From assembly GCF_001894945.1 (NCBI RefSeq), contig NZ_BCXE01000033.1, forward strand, positions 124,001 through 188,000: a stretch of 64,000 bases of DNA, read 5' to 3'. Shown here one piece after another: positions 34,238 to 42,758 of this stretch. The notes below the pieces were generated by a model. That model saw only the letters and a list, made by a program, of their open reading frames with translations. It was not told the origin of the DNA and did not search any database. The position numbers were made by a program, and so were the translations under genes. Origin of the DNA: Rhodococcus ruber NBRC 15591 (GTDB lineage Bacteria > Actinomycetota > Actinomycetes > Mycobacteriales > Mycobacteriaceae). Positions within the stretch are counted from its first letter, which is position 1. Each line of letters starts with the position of its first letter.

Positions 34238-36370
34238 ATGCGCGCAGAGACATCGGTGGAGGGACTCGATCCCCAGCAGGCCGCGGCGGTCCTCGCGCCG
34301 CGGGGCCCGGTGTGTGTCCTCGCCGGCGCAGGTACCGGAAAGACCCGGACCATCACCCGCCGCATCGCGCACCTGGTGTCCCACGGACACGTCGCGGCGG
34401 GCCAGGTCCTCGCTGTCACGTTCACCGCGCGCGCCGCCGGAGAGATGCGCGGCCGCCTGCGCGAACTCGGCGTGGGCGGTACGGGTCCGCAGGTGCAGGC
34501 GCGCACCTTCCATGCCGCCGCGCTGCGGCAGCTGCGTTACTTCTGGCCGCAGGTGGTCGGCGACACGCCGTGGCAGCTGCTCGACCGCAAGTTCGCGGTC
34601 GTCTCCCAGGCCGCGCACCGGGCCGGGTTCGCCACCGACACGGACACCGTGCGCGACCTGCTCTCGGAGATCGAGTGGGCGAAAGGATCGCTCGTCGCGC
34701 CGGAGGACTATCCGGCCGTGGTGGCCCGCGCCCGGCGTGAGCCCCCCGCCGACGCCGCGCGGGTCGCTGCCGTCTACGCCGGCTACGAGTCGCTCAAGGT
34801 GCGCGACGACGGCATCTACCTCGACTTCGACGACCTGCTGCTGCACACGGCCGCCGCGCTCGAGGAGCACAGCGCCGTCGCCGAGGAGTTCCGCGACCGC
34901 TACCGCTGTTTCGTCGTCGACGAGTACCAGGACGTCACGCCCCTGCAGCAGCGGGTGCTCGACGCGTGGCTCGGCGACCGCGACGACCTCACCGTCGTCG
35001 GCGACGCGAACCAGACGATCTACTCGTTCACCGGTGCCACCCCGCAGTACCTGCTCGACTTCTCCCGCCGGTTCCCGGACGCGACGGTGGTCCGGCTCGA
35101 ACGTGACTACCGGTCCACCCCGCAGGTCGTGGCCCTCGCCAACCAGGTCATCGGCGCGGCGCGCGGCCGCATCGCCGGGACCCGGCTCCAGCTCGTCGGC
35201 CAGCGCCCGCCCGGACCGGAGCCGGCGTTCGCCGAATACGACGACGAGCCCGCCGAGGCGCAGGCCGTCGCCAAGGCGATCGCCAAGCTGCTGGGTTCGG
35301 GGGTACCGGCCGCCGAGATCGCCGTGCTCTACCGCATCAACGCGCAGTCGGAGGCCTACGAACACGCGTTCACCGAAGCCGGTATCCCGTACCAGGTCCG
35401 CGGCGGCGAGGGCTTCTTCACCCGGGCGGAGGTGCGGCAAGCGGTCGGGGCGCTGCGGCAGGCGCAGGCCCGAGACGACCTGCCCGAGGGCGCCGATCGC
35501 GGCGCCGCCCTGGTCACGCTGGTGCGAGCGGTGCTCGCCCCGCTCGGGCTGAGCGAGACCGAACCTGCCGGTGCGCAGGCCCGCGAACGCTGGGAATCGC
35601 TGCGGGCGCTCGTGCAGCTCACCGAGGAACTCCTCGGGCACGAGCCCGACCTCGATCTCGACGGACTGTTGCGCGACCTCGCGGCGCGGGCGGAGGCACG
35701 GCACCCTCCGACGGTGCAGGGCGTGACACTCGCGTCGCTGCACGCGGCCAAGGGCCTGGAATGGGACGCGGTCTTCCTCGTCGGTCTCACCGACGGGACC
35801 CTGCCCATCGTGCACGTCGTCGGTGACAGTTCGACACCGCCCGACGAGGCAGGCATCGAGGAGGAGCGCCGGCTGCTGTATGTCGGCGTCACCCGCGCGC
35901 GCGTGCACCTGCACCTGTCGTGGGCGCTTTCGCGCACCGAGGGCGGTCGCCGGTCGCGGCGGCGATCACGGTTCCTGCACGGTCTGATCCCCGACGATTC
36001 GCCGGCGTCACGGATTGCGGCTCCCCCGTCGCCGAAGCGTAAGCGGCCGCAGTGCCGCGTGTGCGGCAAGCCCCTCATGGGATCGTCCGCGACCATGCTC
36101 GGACGCTGCGAGGGTTGCCCGTCGAACCTGGACGAATCGCTGCTGGTGGCATTGAAGGACTGGCGCCGGGAACGGTCCAAGGAGATGAAGGTCCCCGCCT
36201 ACGTGGTGTTCAGCGACAACACGCTCATCGCCATCGCCGAGCAGCAGCCGGGCGACGACCGCGCCCTCGTCGCCATCCCCGGTATCGGGGCGAAGAAGCT
36301 CGAGCAGTTCGGAGCGGACGTGCTCGCTGTCGTGCGTGGTGAACGCGCCTCCGACACCCTCGATCTCTAG
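34238..36370 (+). CDS. uvrD2: ATP-dependent DNA helicase UvrD2
   Basis: 710 residues. SF1A helicase: Walker A GAGTGKT (30-36), [40 protein letters not shown] and [13 protein letters not shown] basic linker then leads to a four-cysteine module (CRVCGK from Cys606 to Cys609, then CEGC) and a C-terminal HRDC domain (about 630-705: [28 protein letters not shown]). This combination is specific to mycobacterial-type UvrD2, a 3'-5' helicase that is essential in M. tuberculosis. ATG at 34238 has GGAG directly before it; in-frame ATGs at 34226 and 34229 are alternatives. Followed by the whiB7 promoter 33 bases after its stop. Confidence 0.93.
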   Translation: MRAETSVEGLDPQQAAAVLAPRGPVCVLAGAGTGKTRTITRRIAHLVSHGHVAAGQVLAVTFTARAAGEMRGRLRELGVGGTGPQVQARTFHAAALRQLRYFWPQVVGDTPWQLLDRKFAVVSQAAHRAGFATDTDTVRDLLSEIEWAKGSLVAPEDYPAVVARARREPPADAARVAAVYAGYESLKVRDDGIYLDFDDLLLHTAAALEEHSAVAEEFRDRYRCFVVDEYQDVTPLQQRVLDAWLGDRDDLTVVGDANQTIYSFTGATPQYLLDFSRRFPDATVVRLERDYRSTPQVVALANQVIGAARGRIAGTRLQLVGQRPPGPEPAFAEYDDEPAEAQAVAKAIAKLLGSGVPAAEIAVLYRINAQSEAYEHAFTEAGIPYQVRGGEGFFTRAEVRQAVGALRQAQARDDLPEGADRGAALVTLVRAVLAPLGLSETEPAGAQARERWESLRALVQLTEELLGHEPDLDLDGLLRDLAARAEARHPPTVQGVTLASLHAAKGLEWDAVFLVGLTDGTLPIVHVVGDSSTPPDEAGIEEERRLLYVGVTRARVHLHLSWALSRTEGGRRSRRRSRFLHGLIPDDSPASRIAAPPSPKRKRPQCRVCGKPLMGSSATMLGRCEGCPSNLDESLLVALKDWRRERSKEMKVPAYVVFSDNTLIAIAEQQPGDDRALVAIPGIGAKKLEQFGADVLAVVRGERASDTLDL

Positions 36371-36402
36371 CGGCTCCGCGGATGCGGCAAAACCGCAGGT
36401 AG

Positions 36403-36440
36403 AAAATGGGTTGTGCGATCGACGGCCGAGTTTCTAGGCT
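36403..36440 (+). promoter_or_regulatory. whiB7 promoter with WhiB7 AT-rich recognition element
   Basis: AAAAT (36403-36407), exactly 3 bases, -35 TTGTGC (36411-36416), 18-base spacer, -10 TAGGCT (36435-36440). An AT-rich block 3 bp upstream of -35 is the known mark of promoters activated by WhiB7 together with SigA, so the gene should be autoregulated. Confidence 0.75.
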
Positions 36441-36496
36441 GGAGGTCGATGTCACGGGAAAGGCCCGTGCGCGGACGACGTCAGGAGGTGGCCCCG

Positions 36497-36646
36497 ATGC
36501 TCGGCTTCGATGCAGCTGCAGTGGTGGTCGCCGTCCCCGTCGCCGGCGCCCCCGTCGCCGCCGGTGCGTGCACTCCGCGCGTCGCCCGCGTGCGAGCAGC
36601 CGCCCTTTCGTCCGTGTCCCGAAGCCACCGAGGTCAGCCCCGGTAA
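36497..36646 (+). CDS. whiB7 leader upstream ORF (uORF)
   Basis: 49 codons from ATG 36497 to TAA 36644-36646. AGGAGGTG lies 6 bases upstream, a far better ribosome site than that of whiB7 itself. The peptide starts MLGFDAAAVVVAVPVAG and ends RSHRGQPR; it resembles no protein and is probably regulatory. In mycobacteria, slowed translation of such a uORF by ribosome-targeting antibiotics changes leader folding and lets transcription pass a terminator. The uORF ends 18 bases before the terminator hairpin here, consistent with that mechanism. Confidence 0.72.
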   Translation: MLGFDAAAVVVAVPVAGAPVAAGACTPRVARVRAAALSSVSRSHRGQPR

Positions 36647-36663
36647 TCTTCGATTCGCCTTCC

Positions 36664-36706
36664 GGCCACGGACACCGCCCAGCGGACCGTGGCCTTCTTC
36701 GTCTTC
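36664..36706 (+). terminator. whiB7 leader attenuator hairpin
   Basis: GGCCACGG (36664-36671) pairs perfectly with CCGTGGCC (36687-36694) across a 15-base loop and is followed by the T-rich TTCTTCGTCTTC. It sits between the uORF and whiB7 and would stop transcription unless the upstream ribosome stalls. Confidence 0.7.
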
Positions 36707-36755
36707 TGCCCGGTTCGCTCATCGCATCCGAAACCAGACAGAGGAGACATCCATC

Positions 36756-37034
36756 GTGCAAACCGCAACGCTCGACGTCGACCGAACGACGCGCGTGCGC
36801 GAGTTGCCCTGCCGCGGCGACGATCCGGATCTGTGGTTCGCCGAATCACCGACCGAGTTGGAGCGGGCCAAGGCGCTGTGCGGCCGGTGCCCGATTCGAG
36901 CCCACTGCCTCGCCGCGGCACTCGACCGGGCCGAGCCGTGGGGTGTGTGGGGCGGCGAGATCTTCGAACGGGGCGCCGTCGTCGCCCGCAAGCGCCCGCG
37001 GGGGCGTCCCCGCAAGGAACTGGTGTGCGCCTGA
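36756..37034 (+). CDS. whiB7: Transcriptional activator WhiB7
   Basis: 92 residues. Four cysteines (19, 42, 45, 51) in C-x22-C-x2-C-x5-C hold a [4Fe-4S] cluster; EPWGVWGGE (60-68) is the WhiB sigma-contact turn; the C-terminal RGRP (82-85) is the AT-hook found only in WhiB7. It binds SigA and activates intrinsic antibiotic-resistance genes in response to translation inhibitors and redox change. The GTG at 36756 has GAGGAG 9 bases upstream. The message has a leader of roughly 310 bases with uORF and attenuator. Located after uvrD2 and before the convergent ABC1 gene, as in M. tuberculosis. Confidence 0.96.
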   Translation: MQTATLDVDRTTRVRELPCRGDDPDLWFAESPTELERAKALCGRCPIRAHCLAAALDRAEPWGVWGGEIFERGAVVARKRPRGRPRKELVCA

Positions 37035-37050
37035 CCGGGCTGCCGGGACG

Positions 37051-38382
37051 TCAGTCCACCGGGTCGGTGAAGCCCGGCAGCCACTCCGACAGGATTCGCA
37101 TGTACGGCGCGTGCGCGTCCAGCTGAGCGCAGATGCCGACCGAGCCGAGGAGTACGCGGACGATGTTCGCGTACTCCGGCGGCAGGTTCAGAGCCCGCGC
37201 GGTCCGGAAGTTGGATCCGGAGAAGTCGGTGGCGGTGCCCGCCGCCTTCTGCAGCCACGCCCGGGTGAAGTGGAAGGACTCCGTGTGGATCGGGTCGGTG
37301 AACGGGCGCAGGTAGTCCGCGATCTCCTGCTCGGTGACCTCCCTGCCCGGCAGGACGAACCGGTTCTCGTAGAGCAGTGTGGTCAGCTCGTCGAAACGTT
37401 CCTCGAGGGCCAGCCGCACCATCCGGCCCAGCACCGGGGGCAACCCGTTCGGCATCGCGGCCGTGGCCCCGAAGTCGATGACGCCGAGCCGGCCGTCGTC
37501 GAGCAACATGAAATTGCCCGGATGGGGGTCGCAGTGCAGCAGGCCCACCTGTGCCGGGGAGGCGAAGTGGAACTCGGCGAGCAGCGCCCCCGCCCGGTTG
37601 CGCTGCTCGCGGGTACCCTCCGCGATGATCGTGGACAGCGGTGTCGCCGTGAGCCATTCGGTGACGAAGACCTTCGGGGAACTGGCGACCACCCGCGGCA
37701 CGACGAACCGGGGATCGTCGCCGAACACTTTGGCGAAGGCCCGCTGATTGTCGGCCTCGATCCGGTAGTCGAGCTCCTCCTCGGTGCGCGCGGTCAGCTC
37801 GTCGAGCACCGCGCGCACGTCGGTGCCCGGCATCACCGTCGCGAACAGACCCGCGAACCGGGACAGGGTCCGCAGATCGGCGCGCAGCGCCTCGTCGGCG
37901 CCCGGGTACTGGACCTTCACCGCGACCTCGCGGCCGTCCGCCCACGTCGCCCGGTGGACCTGGCCGATGCTCGCCGACGCGGTGGGAACGTCGTCGAACG
38001 AGGCGAACCGTTCCCGCCAGCCGGCACCGAGCTGCTGATCGAGGACACGGTGGACCGTCTTGGCCGGCAGCGGCGGAGCAGCCGACTGCAGCTTCGTCAG
38101 CGCCTCCCGGTACGGTTCGGCGAACTCCTCCGGCACCGCGGCTTCCATCACGCTCAGCGCCTGGCCGACCTTCATGGCTCCGCCCTTGAGCTCACCGAGC
38201 ACCGTGAACAGCTGTTCGGCAGCCTTCGCCGCGAGCTCGGCGTCGATCTCCTCGCGGTCCCCGCCGGCCAGACGCCGGCCGAACCCCACCGCGGCACGAC
38301 CTGCGATCCCGAGGGGGATGCTGGCGAGCTTGGCGGTGCGGGAACTGCTTCTCCGGGGGATTTCGGCCACGCCCACCATCAT
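37051..38382 (-). CDS. ABC1/UbiB family atypical kinase
   Basis: 443 residues. N-terminal KxGQ segment GGAMKVGQALSVME, then ATP site lysine in VAVKVQYPG, EELDYRIEADNQRAF, LLHCDPHPGNFML and VIDFGAT, the complete set of ABC1 motifs. UbiB/COQ8 proteins are ATPases or kinases assisting isoprenoid-lipid and quinone metabolism; M. tuberculosis Rv3197 in this place has been linked to macrolide resistance under WhiB7. No transmembrane pair is obvious at the C-terminus. Starts are ATG 38382 or 38379. Converges on whiB7 with a 16-base gap and no clear terminator. Confidence 0.88.
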   Translation of the reverse strand: MMVGVAEIPRRSSSRTAKLASIPLGIAGRAAVGFGRRLAGGDREEIDAELAAKAAEQLFTVLGELKGGAMKVGQALSVMEAAVPEEFAEPYREALTKLQSAAPPLPAKTVHRVLDQQLGAGWRERFASFDDVPTASASIGQVHRATWADGREVAVKVQYPGADEALRADLRTLSRFAGLFATVMPGTDVRAVLDELTARTEEELDYRIEADNQRAFAKVFGDDPRFVVPRVVASSPKVFVTEWLTATPLSTIIAEGTREQRNRAGALLAEFHFASPAQVGLLHCDPHPGNFMLLDDGRLGVIDFGATAAMPNGLPPVLGRMVRLALEERFDELTTLLYENRFVLPGREVTEQEIADYLRPFTDPIHTESFHFTRAWLQKAAGTATDFSGSNFRTARALNLPPEYANIVRVLLGSVGICAQLDAHAPYMRILSEWLPGFTDPVD

Positions 38383-38429
38383 GCCTGACGCCGTCCCCCC
38401 GGCGCGGGGCGCCGTGGGTCGACCCCGCG

Positions 38430-39278
38430 TCACGCCGGCGGGCCGGCGCACCCGCAATCCGGGTGTCGGTACCAGCGCCGCGACGCGAGCCGGTGACTGC
38501 GCAGGTCCACCTCGAGGGTCCGGTCCAGTGTCGCGGGCGCCACGGTCGTGAGAATCGCGTCGAGCTCGGCGAGGGCGAGAGCCGCGGTCGCCAGCACCAC
38601 GGGGGGCTCCGCACAGCCGACGCGGTCGCACAGTTGAGCCGCGAGCTGCGGCCAGTGCGGGTCGAGGTCGGTGCGGGTGAGATCCGCGCAGCGCAGACAG
38701 CTCGTGCGCCCCGGGACGACGAACGGCCCGACGATGCCACGGCCGTCGCGCAGCAGCACGGTCAGGTGCGGCACGCGGTGCCGCATCAGCTCCCGGACGA
38801 GCCGGGGATCGGGGACCAGTGCGTCGGCGAGCAGCACGCACTGCACGTCCCATCGAGCGACGTCACTGTCGCCGGTGTAGGCGGCGGACCGGCTCAGCCG
38901 GGTGCCCGAGACCGTCAGTTGGGTGACCAGCGTATCCGCGAGGGGCCCGCGCCCGTGCACCCGCACCCGGGGAGCCACCGGTACGGTCCCGCCCGGGTCC
39001 CGGACCGCGCCGACGGTGGTCAACTCGTCGAGCAGGACGGTGACGGCATCGTCCGCCAGCCCGGCCTGCGCCGTGCGGGCCAGAATCTCCGCGCGCGACG
39101 AACGCCCGTCGAGCAGGCTCAGCACCGTCGACAGGGCGAATGCGTCGAGCCCTGCGCCGGGGGAGAGGACGGCGGCGGTATCGGGACCCCACCCGAGTTG
39201 GACCGAGCCGTCCGGGCGACGGAGCACTTCGAGGGCAGGATCGAGCGCAGGTCCGGGCTGGTGCATGGCCGTGGTCAT
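38430..39278 (-). CDS. E1-like (ThiF-type) protein related to TOMM cyclodehydratase partners
   Basis: 282 residues. The first 100 residues form a winged-helix-like peptide-binding region (LDAFALSTVLSLLDGRSSRAEIL). The rest is a degraded ThiF-type Rossmann domain without a glycine-rich ATP loop, ending in a zinc-site pattern: SCLRC (194, 197) and HPDCGC (275, 277). RTSCLRCADLTRTDLDPHWP is the hallmark of E1-like leader-binding proteins in thiazole/oxazole-modified peptide pathways. There is no YcaO, dehydrogenase or precursor peptide gene in the window. The ATG at 39278 is chosen; longer frames add a proline-rich tail. Same strand as the zincin upstream and the ABC1 kinase downstream, so an operon is likely. 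Confidence 0.8.
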   Translation of the reverse strand: MTTAMHQPGPALDPALEVLRRPDGSVQLGWGPDTAAVLSPGAGLDAFALSTVLSLLDGRSSRAEILARTAQAGLADDAVTVLLDELTTVGAVRDPGGTVPVAPRVRVHGRGPLADTLVTQLTVSGTRLSRSAAYTGDSDVARWDVQCVLLADALVPDPRLVRELMRHRVPHLTVLLRDGRGIVGPFVVPGRTSCLRCADLTRTDLDPHWPQLAAQLCDRVGCAEPPVVLATAALALAELDAILTTVAPATLDRTLEVDLRSHRLASRRWYRHPDCGCAGPPA

Positions 39279-39327
39279 GCCCGCCAGTCTGCGGCACCCC
39301 GGGCCGCGCCCGGGTGCCCGAGGCCGG

Positions 39328-39336
39328 TTGTCCACA
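39328..39336 (+). promoter_or_regulatory. Isolated DnaA box
   Basis: TTGTCCACA, an exact match to the high-GC actinobacterial DnaA box, in the 93-base gap between the zincin gene and the E1-like gene. It may titrate DnaA or act in regulation of the downstream gene; as a single site it is no origin. Confidence 0.5.
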
Positions 39337-39371
39337 GGGGGAAACCGCGATCTACCAGCGTCGAAGCGCGC

Positions 39372-40868
39372 TCAGGCGGATTCGTCGGGATCGGTGGACT
39401 CGCCGGAGTCGCCCTTCTCCCGCTCGGCACGCTCGCGTGCCTCGGTCTCGCGCAGCTGTGCGATCGGATCGTCGAACGTGGTCGTTTCGCCGCCGAGGAT
39501 CCGATCGAGGAAAGCGGCCGGGTTGTCCAGGTCCGACGAGTCCGGCAGCAGGTCCGGATGGGCCCACACCTTGTCCCGTGCCTCCGTCCCGGCATCGGCG
39601 GTGAGGCGGCGCCACAGGACGGCGGCCTCGCGCAGTTTCCGCGGCCGCAGCTCGAGACCGACGAGTGTGGCGAAGGTCTGCTCCGCGGGCCCACCGCTCG
39701 CACGGCGACGGCGCAGCGTCTCGCTCAACGCGGCCACCCCCGGCAACCGGTCGCCGAGGGCATCGGCGACCACGGTCTCCACCCAGCCCTCGACCAGGGC
39801 GAGCAACGTCTCGAGGCGCTCGAGGGCCTGCTTCTGCTCGGGAGTGGTCTGCGGCTCGAACGCCGCGCCCTTGAGCAGTTCCTCGATCTTCGACGGGTCC
39901 GTCAGCGCCGCGGGGTCGATGCCCTGCGCGAGGTCCTCGATCGCGGAGAAGTCCATCCGGATGCCGCGCGCGTAGTCCTCGACGGTGGACAGCAGGCGTG
40001 ATCGCAGCCACGGCACGTGGCTGTAGAGCCGCTGGTGTGCCGCCTCACGCGCGGCCAGGAAGACGAGAACCTCCTGCGCCGGCTGCTCGAGCCCCTCACC
40101 GAAGGCATCGATCGCGGCGGGCATCAGCGCGGCGGTGCCCTCGGGCCCGAGGGGAAGACCGATGTCGGTCGAGGCCAGGACCTCCTTGGCCAGCTGTCCG
40201 AGGGCCTGGCCGAGCTGGGAGCCGAACGCCAGGCCACCCATCTGGGAGAACATCCCGAGCATCGGCCCGGCCATCGCCCGGGCCTCCTCCGGCAGGCCCT
40301 GGACCCACATGCCGTTGACCTGCTCGGCCACGGGATCGCACAGGCGCTTCCACGTTCCGAGCGTGTTGTCGAGCCAGTCCACGGGCGTCCACGCGACGGT
40401 GCGGGTCGCGCCGGCGGGCAACGTCGTCGCGCCGTCGAGCCACAGCTCTGCCAAGTGCGCGGCGTCGCGGACGGCGTCCGCAGACCCGGACGAGACGGGG
40501 GTCACGGAGCCGATCTGCTGGCGGGCGAGCTTGGCGGCCACCTCGTAGTTGACGGGTCCCGAACCACCGGACCCCATCGCGCTGCCCATGCCGCTGAGCA
40601 TCTGCCCGAACTGCGTCAGCATCTGCCCGAGCGCCGCCGGGTCGAAGCCCTGCGCTCCGAACGGGTTGTCGCCACCGGCCCCGAACGGGGCACCGCCTGC
40701 GCCGGGCGCACCGAAACCGAAGGGAAAACCGCCGGGAGTGCCGCCCTGGGACCCGCCCCCTGCCGAGCCGGCACCCTCGGCACCGGATCCCTCGGCGCCG
40801 GAACCGGAATCCTTCCTGCGGTCCGGGTCGTCGTCGGGATTCGAGAATCCGAAAGGCGTGTCGCTCAT
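39372..40868 (-). CDS. DUF2342 zincin-like metalloprotease
   Basis: 498 residues. Begins with about 100 residues of glycine-rich low complexity (PGGFPFGFGAPGAGGAPFG), then a helical domain with WLDNTLGTWKRLCDPV and LPAAIDAFGEGLEQP-type conserved helices, and the zincin-like motif REAAHQRLYSHVPWL (Glu275, His278). This is the actinobacterial zinc-dependent metalloprotease family DUF2342/Zincin_2 (Rv3195 in memory). The motif differs from classical HExxH, and activity is not established. The end is acidic and disordered. No signal peptide. Divergent from the PDZ protease gene with 88 bases between starts; upstream of the E1-like gene in the same direction. Confidence 0.82.
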   Translation of the reverse strand: MSDTPFGFSNPDDDPDRRKDSGSGAEGSGAEGAGSAGGGSQGGTPGGFPFGFGAPGAGGAPFGAGGDNPFGAQGFDPAALGQMLTQFGQMLSGMGSAMGSGGSGPVNYEVAAKLARQQIGSVTPVSSGSADAVRDAAHLAELWLDGATTLPAGATRTVAWTPVDWLDNTLGTWKRLCDPVAEQVNGMWVQGLPEEARAMAGPMLGMFSQMGGLAFGSQLGQALGQLAKEVLASTDIGLPLGPEGTAALMPAAIDAFGEGLEQPAQEVLVFLAAREAAHQRLYSHVPWLRSRLLSTVEDYARGIRMDFSAIEDLAQGIDPAALTDPSKIEELLKGAAFEPQTTPEQKQALERLETLLALVEGWVETVVADALGDRLPGVAALSETLRRRRASGGPAEQTFATLVGLELRPRKLREAAVLWRRLTADAGTEARDKVWAHPDLLPDSSDLDNPAAFLDRILGGETTTFDDPIAQLRETEARERAEREKGDSGESTDPDESA

Positions 40869-40956
40869 GTCGTCAACGGTACAAGGCCCACCGCGCAGCG
40901 GTGGCCCCCGCGATCACGCTGACCGCGAACACCGCCGCTCCGGATACCCTGGCCGG

Positions 40957-41982
40957 GTGAATCGACGGCTCGTGACGATCCTGGCGGTGCTGTTCCCCGC
41001 GCTGCTGCTGGTGACGGTGGCGCTGAATGTGAAGGTGCCCTACGTGGCGCTCGGCCCCGGCCCGACGTTCGACACCCTCGGCGAGGTCGACGGCAAGGCG
41101 GTCGTCGCCATCGAGGGCACCGACACCGACCCGACCACCGGCGAGCTCGTGATGACCACGGTCGGTGTCAGTGACCGCCTGACCGTGGCGCAGGCCCTCG
41201 CGGCGTGGCTCGGCAGCCGGTACGGGATCGCCCCGCGCGAACAGATCTACCCACCCACCGCGACCCGGGAGCAGGTCAAGGAGGCGGACGCCGCCCAGTT
41301 CGAGCAGTCCGAACGCAGCGCAGAACTCGCCGCCCTGCATCATCTCGATCTGCCCGTCGTCCTGCGCGTCGCCCGAGTCGGCGAGTCCGGGCCGTCCGCC
41401 GGGGTGCTGCGCGAGGGCGACCGGCTCGTCAGCGTCGCGGGGGAGCCGGTGACCACCGCCGGCAGCGTGCAGCGCGCCGTCGCCGCCGTCGCCCCCGATA
41501 CGCCGGTCGACATCGGGATCGTGCGGGACGGTGTCGAGCAGACCGTCGCGGTGACCGTGGGCGCCCGCCCCGACGATCCGGAGAAGGGTTTCCTCGGCAT
41601 CAGCCCCGAGGAGGTGCCGGACGTGCCGTTCGACGTGACGTTCAACCTCGCCGACGTCGGCGGGCCGTCGGCAGGGCTGATCTTCAGCCTTGCGGTGGTC
41701 GACAAGCTCAGCCCCGGCGAGCTCAGCGGCGGCGCGGTCGTCGCGGGGACCGGGACCATCGATTCCGACGGGGCCGTCGGCCCGATCGGCGGCATCACCC
41801 ACAAGCTCGTCGCGGCGTCGGAGGACGGCGCGACGGTGTTCCTCGTGCCCGCCGACAACTGCGCCGAGGCACGCAGCGCTGCTCCCGACGGCATGCGGCT
41901 GGTCGAGGTCGAGACCCTCGAGGGCGCGATCGGTGCGCTCGGCTCGCTCGCCGGCGGGGGCGACGCGCCGAGCTGCGGGTAG
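40957..41982 (+). CDS. Membrane-anchored PDZ domain protease with Lon-type (S16) Ser-Lys dyad
   Basis: 341 residues. An N-terminal membrane helix (about 5-24) is followed by an extracytoplasmic YlbL-like region, a PDZ domain (about 130-205: VLRVARVGESGPSAGVLREGDRLVSVAGEPV) and a Lon-type catalytic domain. The dyad is Ser238 in GGPSAGL and Lys283 in GGITHKLVAA, 45 residues apart as in Lon. It probably processes or degrades surface or exported proteins; family members are Rv3194c-like. GTG at 40957. Divergent from the zincin gene, convergent with the PPA1309-like gene. Confidence 0.88.
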   Translation: MNRRLVTILAVLFPALLLVTVALNVKVPYVALGPGPTFDTLGEVDGKAVVAIEGTDTDPTTGELVMTTVGVSDRLTVAQALAAWLGSRYGIAPREQIYPPTATREQVKEADAAQFEQSERSAELAALHHLDLPVVLRVARVGESGPSAGVLREGDRLVSVAGEPVTTAGSVQRAVAAVAPDTPVDIGIVRDGVEQTVAVTVGARPDDPEKGFLGISPEEVPDVPFDVTFNLADVGGPSAGLIFSLAVVDKLSPGELSGGAVVAGTGTIDSDGAVGPIGGITHKLVAASEDGATVFLVPADNCAEARSAAPDGMRLVEVETLEGAIGALGSLAGGGDAPSCG

Positions 41983-41996
41983 ACGCGGGACCGGCG

Positions 41997-42602
41997 CTAG
42001 TCGTCGCCCGGTTCGAGGGTCGCGTACAGCGCCGCCACCACGTTGGGGGCGAGGTTGTCGTAGGTTCGCAGCTCGATCCCGGCGAACGGGTCGTCTTCGT
42101 CGGTGGGCCGCAACTGCAGCAGCGACAGCGATGGGCCGTCCCGCAGCACCGCCGCGATCAGTCGCGCATCCCGCCGCTCCGGATGGCCGTGCGCCGCGAC
42201 GCGGGCGGCCTCGTCGGCGGCGTGGGGATCCGCCAGCAGCGGGACCAGCGCGTCGTCCAGATCCGACTCCGCGCTCGGCGGCAGCACCACGATCTCCTGC
42301 ACCAGGGCGCAGCCGGCGACCGATTCGGGCCAGCTGGTGGTGGCGAGGAACTCGTCGAGGGCGGGGCTGCCGCCCTCGACGTCGTCCGGGAAGGCGTCCT
42401 GCTCCACCGGGGTGTACTCGTGGCCCGCGTCGAGCTGGTCGAGCAGCGTCGGTTCCGACGCCGCCAGCAGGGCCGTCGGCACCAGCGCGAACATCTGGGG
42501 TGGCTGCCCCCAGCCACCGGCGTCGACGAAGTCGACGATCTCACCGACGCACCGGCGCAGGGCGTCTTCGGACGGGACGGGATAACTGTCGCTCACGGAC
42601 AT
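41997..42602 (-). CDS. Conserved actinobacterial PPA1309-like protein
   Basis: 201 residues, soluble and acidic. Conserved-looking segments are GGWGQPPQMFALVPTALLA near the N-terminus, WPESVAGCALVQEIVVLPP in the middle and RLIAAVLRDGPSLSLLQLRP near the end, typical of the PPA1309 family found only in actinobacteria. No catalytic motif is visible and the function is unknown. The ATG at 42602 has AAGGAT seven bases before it; a GTG two codons later is less favoured. It ends 14 bases from the PDZ protease stop (convergent) and is divergent from the UPF0182 gene. Confidence 0.72.
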   Translation of the reverse strand: MSVSDSYPVPSEDALRRCVGEIVDFVDAGGWGQPPQMFALVPTALLAASEPTLLDQLDAGHEYTPVEQDAFPDDVEGGSPALDEFLATTSWPESVAGCALVQEIVVLPPSAESDLDDALVPLLADPHAADEAARVAAHGHPERRDARLIAAVLRDGPSLSLLQLRPTDEDDPFAGIELRTYDNLAPNVVAALYATLEPGDD

Positions 42603-42758
42603 ATCCTTGCACCGTCGCCAGGTCTCGTCGCCGCCGCGGCGTGGTGGCCGCCTCATTCCGTAGAGTGGGGCGAAACGGTCACCGCGAGTGCCGTGGGTGA
42701 CAGTCGAGGTGAACAGCTGCGGCGCATCCGCGTCGCCGGAGAATTGGGAGTGTGGCAC

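Noticed and set aside
36383-36397. TGCGG-CAAAA-CCGCA hairpin as terminator of uvrD2
   Set aside because: The stem is only 5 bp and lacks a T-tract; it could also be chance sequence next to the whiB7 promoter.
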